Positions 8,788 through 16,787 of a stretch of 64,000 nt of DNA are shown here, piece after piece (position 1 is the first letter of the stretch; each line of letters begins with the position of its first letter). Source of the DNA: an uncultured Bacteroides sp. GTDB taxonomy: Bacteria > Bacteroidota > Bacteroidia > Bacteroidales > Bacteroidaceae. A program made the position numbers and the translations under genes. The DNA is taken from assembly GCA_902388495.1 (NCBI GenBank), contig CABMPP010000013.1, positions 30,388 to 94,387 of the forward strand, given 5' to 3'. Under the pieces are notes generated by a model. The model was not told the DNA's origin. It was given only the letters and a program-made list of their open reading frames with translations, and ran no database searches.

Positions 8788-10899
8788 ATGGAAAACCGCA
8801 GTATCAGCCTTTTTAAGGGCTATTCGGACACAGAACCTATAGAAACTTCTCTCGAAGAAGTCGTCAATATCATCAAGTGCGATGCAGCTTTGCGAGACCG
8901 CACCGAAAAGCATCGCTACTACCTGGAGCAAGATCTGAAGCGGGATGCCGAACGCGAGAAGTCCGGTTGTCCCTGCTTCGCAGTGGCCGTGCATTTCGAG
9001 GGTGGCAAGACGCGTGAGCATGTCCGTGCCTGGACGGGCTATACGCTGGTGGATCTGGACCATATCCCTCCGGAACGGCTGGTCACCATTTGGACGCTGA
9101 TCTGTGCTGACGAGCATACGCTCCTGGCATATATCACCATCAGCAGCCACGGCATCCGCGTCATCTGCCGCATTGAGGGCTTGAACGGGCTGGAAGGTGA
9201 GAAGGCTTTCCGCCGTTATGCCAAGTGCTTTAATCTGGTCAATGACTATTATTCCCATTTGGTGGACTTCAAGAGCGACGGGCAGTGCAAGAATGCTACC
9301 CGTATCAGTGGGATGGCTGCCGATCCTAACGTCTACTACAACCCCGATGCCACGCCCTTTGTGCTGCAAGGAATGAAAAGCGGTTCTCAGCCGCAAGGCA
9401 CTGATGTCGAAAATACCGTGCCGGCCAAACGCAACAAGCGGCTGGAGAAGGCCGTGAAGGCAGCGGAACGATTCTTGGAGGAGGAGGGAGTAGCTTACTG
9501 CGAACATCACCATAACGAGTACGTGATGCGCATGGGCTATCTGCTCAACCAATATGGCGTGGCGCAAAAGACGGCTGCCGGATGGGCGGTGGAACGCTTC
9601 ACCGACTACGACGGGGATGTGGCGGGCGTCATAGGCTCCTGCTACGAGAATGCCGATGAGCACGGCACCCGTTCTTTCAGCCGCAAGGGTGGGCAAGGAG
9701 GTGATGACAAGTTTGCCACCGTGATGGATATTGAGCAGTTCTTCACACAGCAGGCAAAGTTCCGCAAAAATGTGGTGAGTGGCAAGTTCGAAATCCTGAT
9801 GCCCGAATTCGGGGAGGACTATATGGAACTGACCGACCGTTATATCAATACGCTGTGGGCTCGTATGAGCAAGGCGTTCGGTATGTTGGTCCGTGCTACG
9901 GACATGCGTGCTGTGCTCGATTCGGAGTACACTCCGCTCTTCAATCCCTTTGAAGAATACCTGAAGAACCTGCCCGTATGGGATGGAACTACGGACGCTA
10001 TTGCACAGCTGGCTTCCGGGGTGCACGTGAAGGATGATCAGGATCTCTTCGGGCTTTATTTCAAGAAGTGGCTGGTGGCTGTGATAGCTTCGCTGGTCGA
10101 CCCTACGGTGGTGAATCATGAGATTCTGGTATTTGTCGGTAAGCAGGGCATCTACAAGACCACCTGGATGCAGCGCTTGTTGCCTCCCGAGCTGCAACGC
10201 TATTTCTATGTAAAGAGCAACAGTCAGCACATTAAGAAGGACGATCTCTTTACCCTCACCGAGTTTGCACTGGTGTGTCTCGAAGAGTTGGAGGAAATGA
10301 CTCCCGCCCAGGTGGGCCAGTTGAAGGCTATCACCAGCATGAATATGGTGAACGAGCGTGCGTTTTACGGGCACTTCAAGGAGAGCCGTCCGCACGTTGC
10401 CAGCTTCTGCGGCACGACCAACAATAGCACTTTCCTCAATGACCTCAGTGGCAACCGCCGTTGGCTCCCCTTCGAGGTGGAGGCCATCGACAGTCCTTTC
10501 GACTTTCCCATAGACTACACCGGAGTATATGCGCAAGGCTATGCCCTCTGGAAGAGTGGCTTTCATTACTGGTTTGATCCGAAGGAGATTGAGGTTGTGA
10601 ATCTTCATAATCGTTTCTTTGAAGTGCCGTGCCTGGAGCGCGAACTGGTGCAGGTGTATTATCGCCGTCCCCTGCCGGGCGAGGAATGTATATTCTTGAC
10701 GAACGCTCAGATCTTGAGTCATATCAATGCAGGTATCCGTCAGACTCTGAGTCCTACGCGCCTCGGCCTGGTGATGAAGCAGGAGGGGTATGAGGCTGTT
10801 CGTTCCGGTGGGCACCGCGGCTATAGGGTGATTGAACTGAAAGGAGATGAAATCTACCGTAACCAGTGTGCCATGGCCCGATATACTGCGCAGCCTTAA
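8788..10899 (+). CDS. VirE-family primase/helicase-like protein (BT4734-like N-terminus)
   Basis: 703 residues. Residues ~1-195 match the BT4734-like/VirE N-terminal domain. Within it TLVDLDHIP (DxD), ISSHGIRVICRIEG (SxHG) and ATRISGMAADP look like archaeo-eukaryotic-type primase motifs; this mapping is my inference. Residues ~400-590 form the VirE helicase-like ATPase: EILVFVGKQGIYKTTWMQRL (Walker A variant with K-T but no G before K), CLEELEEM, and GTTNNSTFLNDLSGNRRWLP (sensor region typical of VirE/D5-like ATPases). A winged C-terminus (DUF3874-like) ends the protein. It probably acts on DNA. First gene of a rightward module with HU-like, smalltalk and amidase genes. Confidence 0.85.
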   Translation: MENRSISLFKGYSDTEPIETSLEEVVNIIKCDAALRDRTEKHRYYLEQDLKRDAEREKSGCPCFAVAVHFEGGKTREHVRAWTGYTLVDLDHIPPERLVTIWTLICADEHTLLAYITISSHGIRVICRIEGLNGLEGEKAFRRYAKCFNLVNDYYSHLVDFKSDGQCKNATRISGMAADPNVYYNPDATPFVLQGMKSGSQPQGTDVENTVPAKRNKRLEKAVKAAERFLEEEGVAYCEHHHNEYVMRMGYLLNQYGVAQKTAAGWAVERFTDYDGDVAGVIGSCYENADEHGTRSFSRKGGQGGDDKFATVMDIEQFFTQQAKFRKNVVSGKFEILMPEFGEDYMELTDRYINTLWARMSKAFGMLVRATDMRAVLDSEYTPLFNPFEEYLKNLPVWDGTTDAIAQLASGVHVKDDQDLFGLYFKKWLVAVIASLVDPTVVNHEILVFVGKQGIYKTTWMQRLLPPELQRYFYVKSNSQHIKKDDLFTLTEFALVCLEELEEMTPAQVGQLKAITSMNMVNERAFYGHFKESRPHVASFCGTTNNSTFLNDLSGNRRWLPFEVEAIDSPFDFPIDYTGVYAQGYALWKSGFHYWFDPKEIEVVNLHNRFFEVPCLERELVQVYYRRPLPGEECIFLTNAQILSHINAGIRQTLSPTRLGLVMKQEGYEAVRSGGHRGYRVIELKGDEIYRNQCAMARYTAQP

Positions 10900-10913
10900 C
10901 TGTTGCCTTGCGA

Positions 10914-10943
10914 TCCTATAAGCGTTAGCTTGCGCTTATAGGA
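10914..10943. terminator. Perfect 11-bp hairpin between convergent genes
   Basis: TCCTATAAGCG and CGCTTATAGGA form an 11-bp perfect stem with an 8-nt loop between the VirE gene (ends 10899) and the convergent DUF4248 gene (ends 10952). There is no U-tract, so a bidirectional stop or processing hairpin is likelier than a canonical intrinsic terminator. Confidence 0.5.
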
Positions 10944-10951
10944 GTGTTGCT

Positions 10952-11203
10952 TCACGGTCTGCCCAGATATCTGAATATCAGTTCTACCTGCATGGATGTG
11001 AAGATTTTCTGTGTGCCTCGATATCCGGTCTGCAACAAGGCTTCATTGAGCTGCAGGTTCAGTTTCAGCCATTTGGACAGGCGGTTGAGGGCAGAGGCGG
11101 ACGAGATGTTCGGTGCGTATGCTTCTGCCAGTTCGCGTTTATAATATGGCCGGACGGGCCACGCTTCAATCTCAGTTTCTCCGTTTTCGCTGATGGCTTT
11201 CAT
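10952..11203 (-). CDS. DUF4248 family protein
   Basis: 83 residues: an acidic N-terminus, then WPVRPYYKRELAEAYAPNISSASALNRLSKWLKLN, which matches the small DUF4248 family found next to HU-like and VirE genes in Bacteroides. The helical KRELAEAYAP...ALNRLSKWL segment resembles a winged-helix/MerR-like DNA-binding fold, which is an inference. It is transcribed against the VirE gene and divergently from the HU-like gene, so it could control the module. Function unknown. Confidence 0.8.
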   Translation of the reverse strand: MKAISENGETEIEAWPVRPYYKRELAEAYAPNISSASALNRLSKWLKLNLQLNEALLQTGYRGTQKIFTSMQVELIFRYLGRP

Positions 11204-11357
11204 AAGTGTCTTTTTAGTTGGTTATTATACTGTAAATGTACGGAATTTTTTCCGCATAACCATCTCCGGAAACGGATATATCTTATCTAATCTCACATAA
11301 TCTCATACCATTTTATCTCATCCCACCGCATTGCATTTTCCGCTTCTGCCGGCATAT

Positions 11358-11365
11358 TATCTTTG
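11358..11365 (+). promoter_or_regulatory. -7 box TATCTTTG for the HU-like gene
   Basis: Perfect match to the Bacteroides -7 consensus TAnnTTTG, 51 nt upstream of the HU-like ATG. A weak TTTT lies 18 bp upstream at the -33 position. Three ATCTCA copies precede it (11287-11325). Confidence 0.7.
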
Positions 11366-11416
11366 TTTCGTTATTAATAACAGATCACTTAGTATTAATC
11401 ATTAAACACTATTAAG

Positions 11417-11971
11417 ATGCCATTAAATTACAGCGTTGCAATGATGGGCAATCCCATCAATCAGGATGAACCTAAAAAGGCGTATGCCAAGTCGCAAATC
11501 TCCGAGGAATTGACCCTGAAGGAACTTTCGCGCCTGGTAGCCTCGCAGACTACCGTAAGCCGTGCCGATGTGAGCGCGGTACTCATTTCTACTGTAGACA
11601 ACTTGTTCGACGGCCTGCGTGCCGGGAAGCAGGTGGACTTTGGCGAGCTGGGCAAGTTCCGTCTCCAGATAACCAGCAATGGTGCGGAGTCGGCGGAAAA
11701 GTTCACTGCCAATAACATTACGGGAGTAAATATTCAGTTTGTGCCCGGAGAGGACTTGAAGAACCTCTTTGCGGGTATGGAATTTACTCCGGTGCCTACC
11801 CGTGCCGCCATGCGTGCTGTGCTCAGGGCGCAGAAGTTGGGGCAGACCACTGTCGATATTTCCAAAGGCTCCACTTCGGGAGGTGGCAACAACCCCGGTG
11901 GCAATCCGGACAGCGGCAATCCGGACGGCGGCGGATCGGATGGAGACCAGAGCGAAAATCCACTCGGATGA
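11417..11971 (+). CDS. HU-like (histone-like) DNA-binding protein
   Basis: 184 residues. Residues ~25-135 fit the Bacteroides HU/IHF-like family: ISEELTLKELSRLVASQTTVSRADVSAVLISTVDNLFDGLRAGKQVDFGELGKFRLQI. The last ~35 residues are a Gly/Asn/Pro/Asp-rich low-complexity tail ending DQSENPLG. The same eight-residue ending appears in the decayed gene at 34838-35106, linking the two. It probably binds DNA non-specifically. In this genus it is usually found beside smalltalk and an amidase, as here. It is preceded by its own consensus promoter. Confidence 0.85.
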   Translation: MPLNYSVAMMGNPINQDEPKKAYAKSQISEELTLKELSRLVASQTTVSRADVSAVLISTVDNLFDGLRAGKQVDFGELGKFRLQITSNGAESAEKFTANNITGVNIQFVPGEDLKNLFAGMEFTPVPTRAAMRAVLRAQKLGQTTVDISKGSTSGGGNNPGGNPDSGNPDGGGSDGDQSENPLG

Positions 11972-11978
11972 TCAGCTT

Positions 11979-12003
11979 CCGTGAAATCCGTGTAATCCGT
12001 GCC
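11979..12003. repeat. Short direct repeats of TCCGTG
   Basis: CCGTGAAATCCGTGTAATCCG gives three spaced copies of a CCGTG unit immediately after the HU-like gene. Of low information; similar strings are scattered in many Bacteroides genomes. Confidence 0.4.
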
Positions 12004-12063
12004 TAAAATTATCCGCAGAATTCCCATTTATAAATCAATTGTCAAATTTTTAATTTCAGAATT

Positions 12064-12171
12064 ATGAAAGAAAAATCGTCTTCCAAGTGGGGAATTATCC
12101 TCAAAGTGATTGTTACCGTGGCCACTGCATTGGCCGGAGTGTTCGGCCTGAGTTCCTGCATCAATCGTTAG
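12064..12171 (+). CDS. Smalltalk protein
   Basis: A 35-residue protein: a charged start (MKEKSSSKWG), one hydrophobic helix (IILKVIVTVATALAGVFGL) and a short end (SSCINR). This is the conserved smalltalk family of Bacteroides, always small and typically placed between an HU-like gene and an amidase gene, exactly as here. The single membrane segment followed by a Cys suggests a membrane peptide; whether the Cys is lipidated is unclear. Only 4 nt separate its TAG from the amidase ATG, so the pair is probably co-translated, reminiscent of a phage holin-like/endolysin pairing (inference). Confidence 0.85.
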   Translation: MKEKSSSKWGIILKVIVTVATALAGVFGLSSCINR

Positions 12172-12175
12172 CCGG

Positions 12176-12619
12176 ATGAAGTCAGGCAGTTTCTATCAGA
12201 ACTATCGGGAGGTGAACCTCCTGGTAGTTCATTGCAGTGCTACGCGTTGCGACCGTCAATTTTCCGTGGCAGCGCTTCGTCGCAGCCATCTGGCACGGGG
12301 CTTTGCCGATATCGGTTATCATTTCTACATCACCCGTGACGGAGAGGTGCACATTTGCCGTCCCGCCCATCAGATTGGTGCCCATGCCACCGGCTGGAAT
12401 GACAAAAGCCTCGGCATCTGTTATGAAGGCGGACTCGACGAAAAGGGGCGTCCGGCCGATACGCGCACTTATGCGCAGAGGTGCGCCTTGCTCGACTTGC
12501 TCCGGCAGTTGAAGAAGGATTATCCCGATGCCCGTATCCTGGGGCATTGCCAGCTCAGTGCGTCCGTTCATAAGGCTTGTCCTTGCTTTGATGCAAAGGG
12601 GGAGTATGGGGAGTTATGA
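12176..12619 (+). CDS. N-acetylmuramoyl-L-alanine amidase (amidase_2, T7 lysozyme-like)
   Basis: 147 residues, a single amidase_2/PGRP-type domain. LLVVHCSAT supplies the first zinc His (residue ~19), and SVHKACPCFD near the C-terminus supplies the second His and the Cys ligand, as in T7 lysozyme. GFADIGYHFYITRDGEVHICRP and SLGICYEGG complete the fold. It should cleave the amide between MurNAc and L-Ala of peptidoglycan. No signal peptide is present, so export, if any, would need another route; the smalltalk gene 4 nt upstream is the obvious partner to test. Confidence 0.9.
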   Translation: MKSGSFYQNYREVNLLVVHCSATRCDRQFSVAALRRSHLARGFADIGYHFYITRDGEVHICRPAHQIGAHATGWNDKSLGICYEGGLDEKGRPADTRTYAQRCALLDLLRQLKKDYPDARILGHCQLSASVHKACPCFDAKGEYGEL

Positions 12620-12650
12620 GTTATAAGTTATGAGTTATTGGTTATAACTT
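12617..12650. repeat. AT-rich heptad repeat (RAGTTAT)
   Basis: Four to five imperfect tandem copies of GAGTTAT/AAGTTAT lie between the convergent amidase and upxY genes. Similar AT-rich stuttering intergenic strings occur at 13397-13443 and, in a different form (ATCAATT units), at 13456-13484 and 25196-25228. Confidence 0.5.
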
Positions 12651-13172
12651 TTCTACGAAGCCTACGGGCATATCTACATGTGCGCAGCCCAGCATATCCA
12701 GCCGGACTGCCACTTTACTTTTCCCGCCTATTGTCACCAGCTCACCTTCCAGGCCTGCGAGCGGCCCTTTTATTACTTTCACCGCATCGCCCGGCGCCAA
12801 GGGGGTGCTGCATATCTCCACTGCTTCGGGGCTGTAGTCCAGCATGAACCGGAAGCGATTCATTTGCTCCTCCGGGATGATGGCGGGATGACTTTCGCCA
12901 CGTAGTACCATGTAGCGGCTTACGGCTTGCAGTGTCAGTGGCAATGAGCGTTCTCCCGGAGCGACATGTACGAATATCATCATTGGAATCACCAGCCGGT
13001 CTATCTTTTTGCGCCGGTCGCTCCATTGTCGGATTTCGGTTTGCACGGGCAAGTAACATTCCACGCCCATAGCAGTCAGCCGTTCGGCCGTCTTCTTTTC
13101 GAGGCAGGATTGCACATAGGCCACCAGCCATTGGCGGTGGGAAATGGCAGGGGTTGTATCAGTATGGTTCAT
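12642..13172 (-). CDS. UpxY-family transcription antiterminator (NusG-like)
   Basis: 176 residues. An N-terminal NGN domain (WLVAYVQSCLEKKTAERLTAMGVECYLPVQTEIRQWSDRRKK) and a C-terminal KOW-like segment (LAPGDAVKVIKGPLAGLEGELVTIGGKSKVAVRL) define the NusG-like family. UpxY proteins of Bacteroides allow RNA polymerase to read through the leader of their own capsule operon. It lies 297 bp after wzc on the same strand, with an intrinsic-terminator-like hairpin 18 nt before its ATG (13190-13235), a plausible target. No UpxZ partner follows; instead the next genes leftwards are the opposite-strand amidase/HU/VirE module. Confidence 0.9.
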   Translation of the reverse strand: MNHTDTTPAISHRQWLVAYVQSCLEKKTAERLTAMGVECYLPVQTEIRQWSDRRKKIDRLVIPMMIFVHVAPGERSLPLTLQAVSRYMVLRGESHPAIIPEEQMNRFRFMLDYSPEAVEICSTPLAPGDAVKVIKGPLAGLEGELVTIGGKSKVAVRLDMLGCAHVDMPVGFVEKL

Positions 13173-13189
13173 TCTAATCTTTTCAGGTT

Positions 13190-13235
13190 AAAAAAAGTGT
13201 GTCCCGGCCACAGCGCTCTGCACGCCGGAACACAC
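13190..13235 (-). terminator. Terminator/attenuator hairpin in the upxY leader
   Basis: On the minus strand GTGTGTTCCGGC pairs with GCCGGGACACAC (12-bp stem, one mismatch), followed directly by seven T. It ends 18 nt before the upxY ATG, so it would stop transcripts coming from wzc or from a leader promoter unless read through. Confidence 0.7.
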
Positions 13236-13469
13236 AGCAAACAAACGATATAAGCCCGGGGTACAAAGCATAGCAATGTACTTAAGGGGGAACCCGAACT
13301 TATGGGGAACTATTAAACGAAGTAATTTTTGTATCATGGATAGCTGAGGTCCGGGCGCGCTACGCGGTCGCCTGTCACATTTTGTGAGGACGAAAGAAAC
13401 GAATTTAAAATTAAAAGTTAAAATTTAAAAATTTAAAGTTATGACTCGGCAACTATCAACTATCAATTG
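13236..13469 (-). promoter_or_regulatory. Putative upxY 5' leader region
   Basis: Non-coding stretch between wzc and the upxY attenuator. It holds GTACA...TGTAC and TCACATTTTGTGA palindromes (the latter at 13375-13387) and AT-rich stuttering sequence at 13397-13443. No perfect TAnnTTTG promoter box was found. Confidence 0.35.
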
Positions 13470-15878
13470 TCAATTGTCAATTACCCCGTAACCGTATTTC
13501 TTGCCATAGCCATAGTACTTCCCATAAGTACCATAACCATAGTAATAGCCGTATTTCTTTTTCTTCATATCGAGGCCGTTGATGGCTGTACATAAGCCGG
13601 GCAGGCGATGGTGCTCTTGCAGCTCATTGATGAGCTTGTAATCGGTCTTATGCGTATAGTCGGCGCGGCAGACGTAGATGCTGACATCGGCTGTGCGGGC
13701 GATGATCTGCGTGTCGGTCACCATGCCGATGGGGGCCGTATCCATGATGATATAGTCGTATTCCCGGCGCAGAATGCCGATGGCATCATCCAATGCCTGG
13801 CGGGCCAGCAACTCTGTGGGGTTGGGCGGAATGGCGCCTCCCGGCAGCAGACTAAGGTTGGGCATGGTGCCGGACGGCTGTATCAGCGCATGCAAATCGG
13901 TGCTTTGAGGGGCAGAAAGGAATTGGGTGATTCCTTTTTGTTTTTGAGGAATGCTGAATGTCTTGTTCAATCCCGGTTTGCGGATGTCCAGTCCGATGAG
14001 GAGTACTTTCTTGCCCAGTAATGCAAGGCTTACGGCCAGGTTGGAGGCAAGGAACGTTTTTCCTTCACCGCTTATGGTGGAAGTGACAAGAATCACTTTC
14101 TTATCCGGATCGCCCATGATAAAGAGCAGATTGGTGCGAAGATTGCGGAAGGTTTCCGCCATGATGTCGTTATCGTTTTCGCGGACTACGATGCTGGAGA
14201 AAGACTCGTTGGGCGACTCTGCAAGAGGTATATCGCCGATGATGGGCACGGTGGTGAGTTTCTCCACATCGAGGTGCCCTTCAATCCGGAAACGGAGGAA
14301 GTTGCGTACGTAGATGATGGCAACGGGGATGCCGATTCCGAAGGCAAAGGCTATCATATAAATCATCCGGGTATCGGGGGAGATGGGAGCGCCGCTACCC
14401 ATCGGCTCTTCAATGATCCGGCCATTGTTGGCGGTGGCTGCCAGGGTGATGGCGTTCTCTTCGCGTTTCTGCAGCAACATGATGTAGAGGGTGGCCTTGA
14501 TTTCCTGTTGGCGCGAGATGGTCATGAACTCTTTCTCTTGCTTGGGGGCGTTGCTGATGCGGCTTTCGTACTTCCGCGCCTGCCGGCTGATGTCGTTACG
14601 GGTTATTTGCAATCCTTTCAGTACGCTGTTTACGGTGGTTTTTACGTTGTGGCGCATGGCTTCGATGCCCGTGTTCAGATTGATGACGGCGGGGTTGCTT
14701 TCCGAGGAAGTGCGCAGCAGCCGTTTGCGCTCCATGATGAGATTGTTGTATTGCTCGATGACGGACGTCAGGTTTACATCGCTCAGGCCTACGTTGGCGG
14801 GAATTACCTCGTTGTTGTTTGCAGGGTTGTTGATGTAATCGCGCAGGTAGTTTACCAGGCTGATTTGAGTGGCATTCTCGGTGTATTGCTGCTCATATTT
14901 GGAACTTTCCTGCAGGGCAAGTTGTGCGTCACTGCTCAGGTCGGTCAGTCCGGAACGCTGTTTGAAGTCTGCCAGTTCGCTTTCTGTAGTGCCCAGCTCG
15001 TTGTTGATGATGCCGATACGCTCTTCGATGAAGTCGGCGCTCTTCTGTGCCACTTCGTTCTTTTCGGTATTGGTATCTTGGTTGTAGAGTGCTATCAATG
15101 TATTGGTGAAGTCGATAGCGCGTTGTCTGTGCGTGTTCTTCAGGCTGATGGTGGCAATGGTGCTGGTTTTTGAAATGGGTTCTATGCTCAGTGCGGCTCT
15201 ATACCCCCCGGCGGTGGCAGTGGGGGTGCTGATGCTGGCTTCCAAAGTGAAAGTATTTGGAGGGATGGGCACCGATTCGTTGCGGGAAATGGTGATGACG
15301 CCTGCAGGGGTGGGCAGGACGGCAGGTAGTTTCCCGAAACTTTGGACGACTTCCTGTTCTTTACCGTTCTCCAGGTAGGTGGCTTGTACCAACAATAGTC
15401 CGCCGGGCTGGTATGTCAGTTCAAGACGAACGTTACCGGTGAGCTTGTCGGCTTCTTCGGCGGTCATGAATACATCGAGCGGTGCATTTTTGTAAAGTGG
15501 CAGGGCGTAGCCGAAAGCTCGTTTCTCGGCAATGTTGATGAAGAGATTCAGGCGGGACACCACTTTTTTGATCAATGTGCGCGATTGCATGATCTGTATT
15601 TCGTTGTCGAAGTTGCTCGTCATGGAGAGCATGCCGAAGTCTTGCATAGTGGCCAGCGCATTGTTGGAGTTCTTCTTGTCGTCTTCTTTGATGAGGACGG
15701 AAGAGGATACTACGTAGACGGGCACTTGGTAGCGCAGATAAATAAAAGCCAGGGCCAGAGATAGCAGGACGCATGCTACAATGTAGGGCCAATGAATGAT
15801 GTATTTGAAAAAGAAAGCTTGAAAATCAAATTTCTCGTCTTTTTCTTCGAACTGGTCGTCGTAGAGGTCTTCTTTCAT
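13470..15878 (-). CDS. wzc: Polysaccharide co-polymerase / BY-kinase (Wzc-like)
   Basis: 802 residues. An N-terminal Wzz domain with a first membrane helix (~residues 30-50), a long periplasmic coiled-coil region, and a second helix near residue 500 (MIYMIAFAFGIGIPVAIIYV). Then the cytoplasmic tyrosine-kinase domain: VTSTISGEGKTFLASNLA (Walker A), LLIGLDIRKPG (Walker A') and YDYIIMDTAPIG (Walker B). The tail has a dense Tyr/Gly cluster (KYGYYYGYGTYGKYYGYG), the autophosphorylation site of BY-kinases. It controls chain length and export with Wza. Encoded 59 nt after wza. Confidence 0.93.
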   Translation of the reverse strand: MKEDLYDDQFEEKDEKFDFQAFFFKYIIHWPYIVACVLLSLALAFIYLRYQVPVYVVSSSVLIKEDDKKNSNNALATMQDFGMLSMTSNFDNEIQIMQSRTLIKKVVSRLNLFINIAEKRAFGYALPLYKNAPLDVFMTAEEADKLTGNVRLELTYQPGGLLLVQATYLENGKEQEVVQSFGKLPAVLPTPAGVITISRNESVPIPPNTFTLEASISTPTATAGGYRAALSIEPISKTSTIATISLKNTHRQRAIDFTNTLIALYNQDTNTEKNEVAQKSADFIEERIGIINNELGTTESELADFKQRSGLTDLSSDAQLALQESSKYEQQYTENATQISLVNYLRDYINNPANNNEVIPANVGLSDVNLTSVIEQYNNLIMERKRLLRTSSESNPAVINLNTGIEAMRHNVKTTVNSVLKGLQITRNDISRQARKYESRISNAPKQEKEFMTISRQQEIKATLYIMLLQKREENAITLAATANNGRIIEEPMGSGAPISPDTRMIYMIAFAFGIGIPVAIIYVRNFLRFRIEGHLDVEKLTTVPIIGDIPLAESPNESFSSIVVRENDNDIMAETFRNLRTNLLFIMGDPDKKVILVTSTISGEGKTFLASNLAVSLALLGKKVLLIGLDIRKPGLNKTFSIPQKQKGITQFLSAPQSTDLHALIQPSGTMPNLSLLPGGAIPPNPTELLARQALDDAIGILRREYDYIIMDTAPIGMVTDTQIIARTADVSIYVCRADYTHKTDYKLINELQEHHRLPGLCTAINGLDMKKKKYGYYYGYGTYGKYYGYGKKYGYGVIDN

Positions 15879-15937
15879 TCTTTTTTGATGCTTCGTTTTA
15901 ATTCTTAATTTTCATTCTGTTATTTCCCGATTCTCTT

Positions 15938-16759
15938 CTATTTTGCAATGGTGATGAGGAGACTGGCCAATGAAACGAGTGTGCCTATCACAGAAAACCA
16001 GATGGTGGTACTGTTACTGATACTTGCATTCTTGGCTTTGGTCTTGTTGGGCGTGATGTAGAGAATATCGTTTTGCTGCAGATGATAATAGGGTGAATGA
16101 AGGATGTTGGCTTCGTTCAGGTTCAGTGTTACGATATGGCGTTGGCCGTTGTTGTCTTCGCGGATCAGTTTGACATTGCTGCGTATGCCGTAGACGGTCA
16201 TGTCGCCTGCCATGGCCAGCGCTTCGAAAATATTCACTTTTTCGTTGTTGATGGTGAAGGTGCCGGGGCTGTTTACTTCGCCGATGACCGAGATTTTGTA
16301 GTTGGACATGCGTACCGTTACGATAGGAGTCTCTTTGAGGTAGGGCTTCAGTTTCTCGCGGATGAGGTTTTCGGCTTCGCTTTTGGTCAGTCCGCCAATC
16401 TTCAGTTTACCTATTACGGGGAAATCTATTTCACCGGTATTGCTCACCAGGTATTGCTGCAGGGCGGGTTGCGAACTGATGCTATTGCCTTGCGTCACAT
16501 TGATGGGGGTCTGCACAGTCAGGTTGAACGGTGCAGCCGCCATGGGGTCGGTGGTGTTTATGGTGATGCTCAGCAGGTCTTTAGGCTGGATATGTGCGTC
16601 GTAGAGTGTATCTTGCTGGTTCACTTCATTGATGACTATCTCCTGATAGCTCTTATCGGTGAGCGATTGGTAGCTTTGCAGATAAGGTACCCGCTTATAG
16701 GATTGGCAACCGGTTAGCGTCAATGCTGCCATGAGGATGATAATGCTTCTCTTTTTCAT
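15938..16759 (-). CDS. wza: Polysaccharide export outer-membrane lipoprotein (Wza-like)
   Basis: 273 residues from the ATG at 16759 (MKKRSIIILMAALTLTGCQS): a signal peptide with an LTGC lipobox. An in-frame start 171 nt upstream is rejected because it would bury this signal. The Poly_export domain (DIQPKDLLSITINTTDP-like) and SLBB segment (ISVIGEVNSPGTFTINNEKVNIFEALAMAGDMT) follow, then a C-terminal hydrophobic helix (TTIWFSVIGTLVSLASLLITI), the amphipathic outer-membrane helix of Wza. It forms the export channel for capsule or exopolysaccharide, working with Wzc. Confidence 0.93.
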   Translation of the reverse strand: MKKRSIIILMAALTLTGCQSYKRVPYLQSYQSLTDKSYQEIVINEVNQQDTLYDAHIQPKDLLSITINTTDPMAAAPFNLTVQTPINVTQGNSISSQPALQQYLVSNTGEIDFPVIGKLKIGGLTKSEAENLIREKLKPYLKETPIVTVRMSNYKISVIGEVNSPGTFTINNEKVNIFEALAMAGDMTVYGIRSNVKLIREDNNGQRHIVTLNLNEANILHSPYYHLQQNDILYITPNKTKAKNASISNSTTIWFSVIGTLVSLASLLITIAK

Positions 16760-16787
16760 GAATCGTTGATTTTTTCTTTTGTTATTT

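Noticed and set aside
8779..10815. 678-codon open frame antisense to the VirE gene
   Set aside because: No family motifs and His/Leu-rich composition; it arises from third-position GC bias of the real gene on the other strand, whose motifs are intact.
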